The notes below the pieces were generated by a model, which worked only from the letters and a program-made list of their open reading frames with translations, did not search any database and was not told the DNA's origin. Below, piece after piece: positions 61,483-64,000 of a DNA stretch of 64,000 bases (its first letter is position 1; the number at the start of each line of letters is the position of its first letter). The stretch covers positions 1 through 64,000 of the forward strand of contig CBFHHY010000002.1 in assembly GCA_965655795.1 (NCBI GenBank). The letters run 5' to 3'. The stretch comes from TMED14 sp002167805. Lineage in GTDB: Bacteria > Bacteroidota > Bacteroidia > Flavobacteriales > Schleiferiaceae. The position numbers and the translations under genes were made by a program.

Positions 61483-62274
61483 ATGGCTCAATTGACAAAT
61501 ATTCCAACTCTCGCAGAGCTAACCTCAAGAAACGAAAAACCAGACGTTTTATTTTGGGTGGGTTGCGCTGGAAGCTTTGATGACCGAGCGAAAAAAATTA
61601 CAAAAGCATTTGCTAAACTTTTACATCGCGCAAAAGTCAAATTTGCCGTTTTAGGAGCCGAAGAAAGTTGCTCCGGTGATCCAGCAAGGAGAGCGGGAAA
61701 TGAATTCCTATACCAAATGCAGGCTCTAGCAAATATTGAAACCCTAAATGGATATGAAGTACAACGTATTGTTACCGCATGCCCTCATTGTTTTAATACA
61801 TTAAAAAATGAATACCCCGAACTCGGAGGGAAATATGAAGTCTTCCATCATACCCAATATTTAAAAACTCTTTTAGATGAAGGCAAACTAAAAATAGAAG
61901 GTGGATCTTTTAAAGGAAAGCGAGTAGTATTTCATGACCCTTGTTACCTAGGCCGCGTTAATGGAGAATATGAAGCTCCAAGGAAAGTCTTATCACAGCT
62001 TGAATCTGAGCTTATTGAAATGAAGCGTTGTAAGCAAAAAGGACTTTGCTGTGGGGCAGGAGGTTCGCAAATGTTCAAAGAACCTGAAAAAGGTAAAAAA
62101 GACATCAATCTAGAACGTTCAGAAGAGGCCTTATCCACTAAACCTCAAATAATAGCAACTAGTTGCCCTTTTTGTAATACCATGATTTCTGACGGTGTAA
62201 AACATTTTAATAAAGACTCGGAAGTGAAAGTTCTTGATATCGCCGAAGCAATTTCTTTAGCAGATGACCTTTGA
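61483..62274 (+). CDS. CCG-domain Fe-S protein (HdrB/GlpC-like)
   Basis: A 263-residue protein with two cysteine-rich repeats of the heterodisulfide reductase subunit B type. The first has GCAGSFDD, a variant GAEESCSGD region and ACPHCFNT (about 102-109); the second has HDPCYLGR, GLCCGAGGSQMF with the CCG triplet, and SCPFCNTMIS. Such domains bind noncubane [4Fe-4S] or zinc and handle electron or hydride transfer to disulfides or hydroxy acids. It is probably the cytosolic partner of the HdrC-like subunit. Its 3' end overlaps the next gene by 11 bases. Confidence 0.9.
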   Translation: MAQLTNIPTLAELTSRNEKPDVLFWVGCAGSFDDRAKKITKAFAKLLHRAKVKFAVLGAEESCSGDPARRAGNEFLYQMQALANIETLNGYEVQRIVTACPHCFNTLKNEYPELGGKYEVFHHTQYLKTLLDEGKLKIEGGSFKGKRVVFHDPCYLGRVNGEYEAPRKVLSQLESELIEMKRCKQKGLCCGAGGSQMFKEPEKGKKDINLERSEEALSTKPQIIATSCPFCNTMISDGVKHFNKDSEVKVLDIAEAISLADDL

Positions 62275-62728
62275 ATCAAAAAATTGGAATTCTCTGCCTG
62301 ACGAATCCAGGTTTTGGTGCTTCTCTGCAAGATATCCTTTTGATGATGGTAAGGATGATTTCCTAAAAAATGCATTAAATGAATTATGCTCGTCATGGAA
62401 AGCTCATGGTCAACCAATAAAAGCAGGTTTTCGGGTTGTCGAAAAAAGAGTCATAGCCATTTGTGCTGATGAATCCTCAGCTATTGCTAGTGGATGTTCT
62501 ATTGATAGCAGAATGAATCTACTAAAAAAAATTAATTTAGAATTAAAAGTAGATATTTTTGACCGTTTTCACATTCACGTCAGAGAGAACAGTTCTTCAA
62601 AATGGTCAAGTATATCCTTGAAAACGGCTAAAACAATGAAATCTGGTGAATTTCTAAATACGGTTGCAAATATGAAAGGAGATTGGAATCCTATTTCAAA
62701 AATTAAGGGGTCCTGGTTATGTCCCTAA
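62264..62728 (+). CDS. Conserved Bacteroidota protein with ASGCSIDS motif, unknown function
   Basis: A 154-residue protein starting inside the last codons of the HdrB-like gene. It shows FWCFSARYPF (about 17-26), CSSWKAHGQPIKA (about 42-54) and a central ADESSAIASGCSIDSRM (about 68-84) with a conserved-looking Cys. Homologues are sometimes labelled ABC transporter ATPase, but there is no Walker motif or signature here, so that name is unfounded. The Cys-Ser-Ile-Asp block may be functional. Position after the Fe-S genes suggests, weakly, a shared redox role. Confidence 0.78.
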   Translation: MTFESKNWNSLPDESRFWCFSARYPFDDGKDDFLKNALNELCSSWKAHGQPIKAGFRVVEKRVIAICADESSAIASGCSIDSRMNLLKKINLELKVDIFDRFHIHVRENSSSKWSSISLKTAKTMKSGEFLNTVANMKGDWNPISKIKGSWLCP

Positions 62729-62736
62729 AAGTCAGT

Positions 62737-63189
62737 TCAAATTTCATAATGCTTTTTTGCATAAATTTTTAATGCCCTTGCAGCCTGCTTTTCAATTTCA
62801 TAAGTGAATAATTCCTCGCTTAGATTTTCAAGATCAACCCAAATAAAGTTTTCTGTATTTTTTTCTGGCGGTTCCAATGACAGTACTGTGGAAAAACGCA
62901 TTGGCTCAAGAGGCTCAACATGGTAAAAGAAAGCTTGAACTTGATACCTTTTATCAATTGCTGACTCAACCGGGAAATCATTAAAATAAATATTCTCATT
63001 AACACGAATTGAAATTTTGAGCTCTTCCTTAAACTCTCTTATCAAAGCATCTTGGAGTCCTTCTCCCCACTCTACCCCACCGCCTGGAAATTTGATTAAT
63101 GGAATCCCCTTAAATCTCTCAGACGACACCAATACCTGCCTAGAATTATTTATTAAGAAACCATAAACTCTTGATGTTCTTAGTTTCAT
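62737..63189 (-). CDS. Nudix hydrolase
   Basis: A 150-residue protein with a complete Nudix box GGGVEWGEGLQDALIREFKEEL (about 37-58), fitting GX5EX7REUXEEXGU apart from the final residues. It hydrolyses a nucleoside diphosphate linked to another moiety; substrate cannot be deduced. It faces the preceding plus-strand gene and is independent of it. Confidence 0.9.
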   Translation of the reverse strand: MKLRTSRVYGFLINNSRQVLVSSERFKGIPLIKFPGGGVEWGEGLQDALIREFKEELKISIRVNENIYFNDFPVESAIDKRYQVQAFFYHVEPLEPMRFSTVLSLEPPEKNTENFIWVDLENLSEELFTYEIEKQAARALKIYAKKHYEI

Positions 63190-63202
63190 ATAATCAATTT
63201 AT

Positions 63203-63676
63203 TCAAAGTTTCAATTTCTTAATCCTGGATATAGGTCCAGGGCAATGCTCTGTGTGACATGATATACATGTTGCTAAAGCTGAATTAAACAGTAGAATTT
63301 GATCCGAAATTTCTCCATTAATTTCGATTATTTGCTTTAGCTCTTCTAATTGATCGATGTACGTTTGACTATATATTTCAAAAGATGGTTGAATCTCTTC
63401 GATATCTGTTGGCTTATCGGTTGCCATGGATGAATGGGCAGAAATTATATGATTTAAATCCTTTACGTCAATCGTCCCAGCCTTGAGCTTAAGTTTTATG
63501 GTTTCCATATCAAAAACCATTTGACGCATTGTGGTCGCCATCTCGCTCGGCTGATAAATAGATTCGCGCTCAAGCAAAACGCGAGATTCAGATCTCTGTT
63601 CAGAGCATGAGATTAAAAAAAATAAAAAGCTGAAATAAAGAAAATAAAATGATATCTTTTTCAAAATTCCAAACAC
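63203..63676 (-). CDS. Haem-binding lipoprotein with CxxCH motif
   Basis: A 157-residue protein with a hydrophobic N-terminus ending in lipobox ISC (Cys24) and a helical body. A c-type haem attachment site CISCH is near residues 137-141, with a further Cys in HTEHC. Position of the CxxCH in a C-terminal helix of a helical bundle resembles cytochrome c prime or b562-like proteins. It would be anchored in the periplasm. Stop of the DUF4920 gene lies one base upstream of its ATG, so the two are an operon. Confidence 0.82.
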   Translation of the reverse strand: MFGILKKISFYFLYFSFLFFLISCSEQRSESRVLLERESIYQPSEMATTMRQMVFDMETIKLKLKAGTIDVKDLNHIISAHSSMATDKPTDIEEIQPSFEIYSQTYIDQLEELKQIIEINGEISDQILLFNSALATCISCHTEHCPGPISRIKKLKL

Positions 63677-63677
63677 T

Positions 63678-64000
63678 TTAATCTTCTAACTGAATAGATT
63701 CTTCGTTCATAATTTTCTTCTCTAAGGCAACACCTGTAGCCAGTATAGAATAAGAAACTTCAAAAGTGTTAATTGATGCAATGACGGAATCCGACTTTCC
63801 TGCATCCGAAGCCTGATGCCTTAACCAATCTACATCTAAAGTATCAATTTTCATCGCTCCCTCTACCATCGCAATTTCACCAGTAGCATCCATTGGCACA
63901 AAAAAACCATAATCCTTAAACCTAACAAGTGCGTTTTCCTCATTTCCTAGATCTAATTCCATCCAACAGCCTTTCTTTTGGCATATGGAGTTTATCGGTG
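63678..64000 (-). CDS. DUF4920-type protein (partial, 5' end outside window)
   Basis: The frame is open to the window edge with INSICQKKGCWMELDLG, so only the C-terminal ~107 residues are seen. This Cys-Lys-Lys-Gly-Cys-Trp-Met block followed by ALVRFKDYGFFVPMDATG and EGAMK is typical of DUF4920, a Bacteroidota periplasmic family of unknown function, possibly copper or thiol linked because of the paired Cys. It is the upstream partner of the haem-binding lipoprotein gene. Confidence 0.85.
   Translation of the reverse strand, partial: PINSICQKKGCWMELDLGNEENALVRFKDYGFFVPMDATGEIAMVEGAMKIDTLDVDWLRHQASDAGKSDSVIASINTFEVSYSILATGVALEKKIMNEESIQLED

Noticed and set aside
62264..62728. ABC transporter ATPase
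   Set aside because: This label is attached to homologues, but no nucleotide-binding motif is present.
1..64000. CRISPR array, toxin-antitoxin or known phage-defence system
   Set aside because: No spaced repeats, cas genes, paired small toxin/antitoxin frames or defence domains were seen; the NlpC/P60 and HAD proteins have ordinary neighbourhoods.

Overview
The window looks like an AT-rich, densely packed chromosome segment of a Bacteroidota bacterium, most likely a marine Flavobacteriales-type lineage. The evidence is type IX secretion (T9SS) sorting tails on four proteins, paired TonB-dependent receptors with carboxypeptidase-like plug extensions, a DUF4249 lipoprotein, DUF4199, DUF5916, DUF4920 and GWxTD proteins, a fused E1 alpha/beta 2-oxoacid dehydrogenase, a menaquinone operon, and -7 promoter boxes of the Bacteroidota type TAnnTTTG. 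There is no insertion sequence, prophage, CRISPR array or integration scar. No gene-free stretch exceeds 300 bases; the longest is about 235 bases at 5072-5306 and holds a tRNA promoter and the thiolase promoter.

Layout. 1-4951: tail of a T9SS cargo protein, then a GH3 lipoprotein and a multidomain GH5 enzyme with a T9SS tail, a small beta-glucan degradation unit. 4985-5071: tRNA-Ser(GCT). 5307-7676: thiolase, NlpC/P60 protein, small coiled-coil lipoprotein. 7728-10168: mnmH-selD-OsmC, a selenium unit for 2-selenouridine in tRNA. 10165-14375: gamma-glutamyltranspeptidase translationally coupled to an IgGFc-binding-like protein with a gliding-motility C-terminal domain. 14460-18172: an uncharacterised three-gene operon with a DUF6695 protein that resembles a permuted papain-like thiol enzyme, a fold-I PLP enzyme and a fold-III PLP decarboxylase-like enzyme; this is the best candidate for an undescribed system. 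18361-28840: a persulfide dioxygenase-type MBL-rhodanese fusion, a DUF4249/TonB pair, a divergent TonB receptor, an SDR and a DUF5916 protein. 28958-38414: glycosyltransferases (GT39-like, three GT2), GWxTD protein, tRNA-Ser(TGA), XerD, AroQ, DUF4199 and a secreted endonuclease I.

38464-38560 encodes the SRP RNA. 38563-48423 holds the E1 fusion, an FSA-type transaldolase and the menaquinone operon menI-F-D-B-A-C-E (menH and the methyltransferase are absent here). 48483-51669 is thrS-infC-rpmI-rplT. 51722-57657 holds an ABC ATPase, dihydrolipoyl dehydrogenase, RidA, a chorismate-utilising glutamine amidotransferase and LptD. 57682-62728 is one collinear run: amidase, MCE/MlaD protein, HdrC-like and HdrB-like Fe-S proteins with a HAD phosphatase between them, and a small conserved protein. 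62737-64000 has a Nudix hydrolase, a haem-binding lipoprotein and a partial DUF4920 protein.

The window also shows a recurrent promoter arrangement: several genes have a TAnnTTTG-like box ending only 3-5 bases before the start codon, and the box before tRNA-Ser(TGA) ends 4 bases before the first tRNA base. This implies many leaderless mRNAs. Two genes (infC and the DUF5916 gene) have no ATG, GTG or TTG that fits the expected N-terminus and appear to start at CTG.
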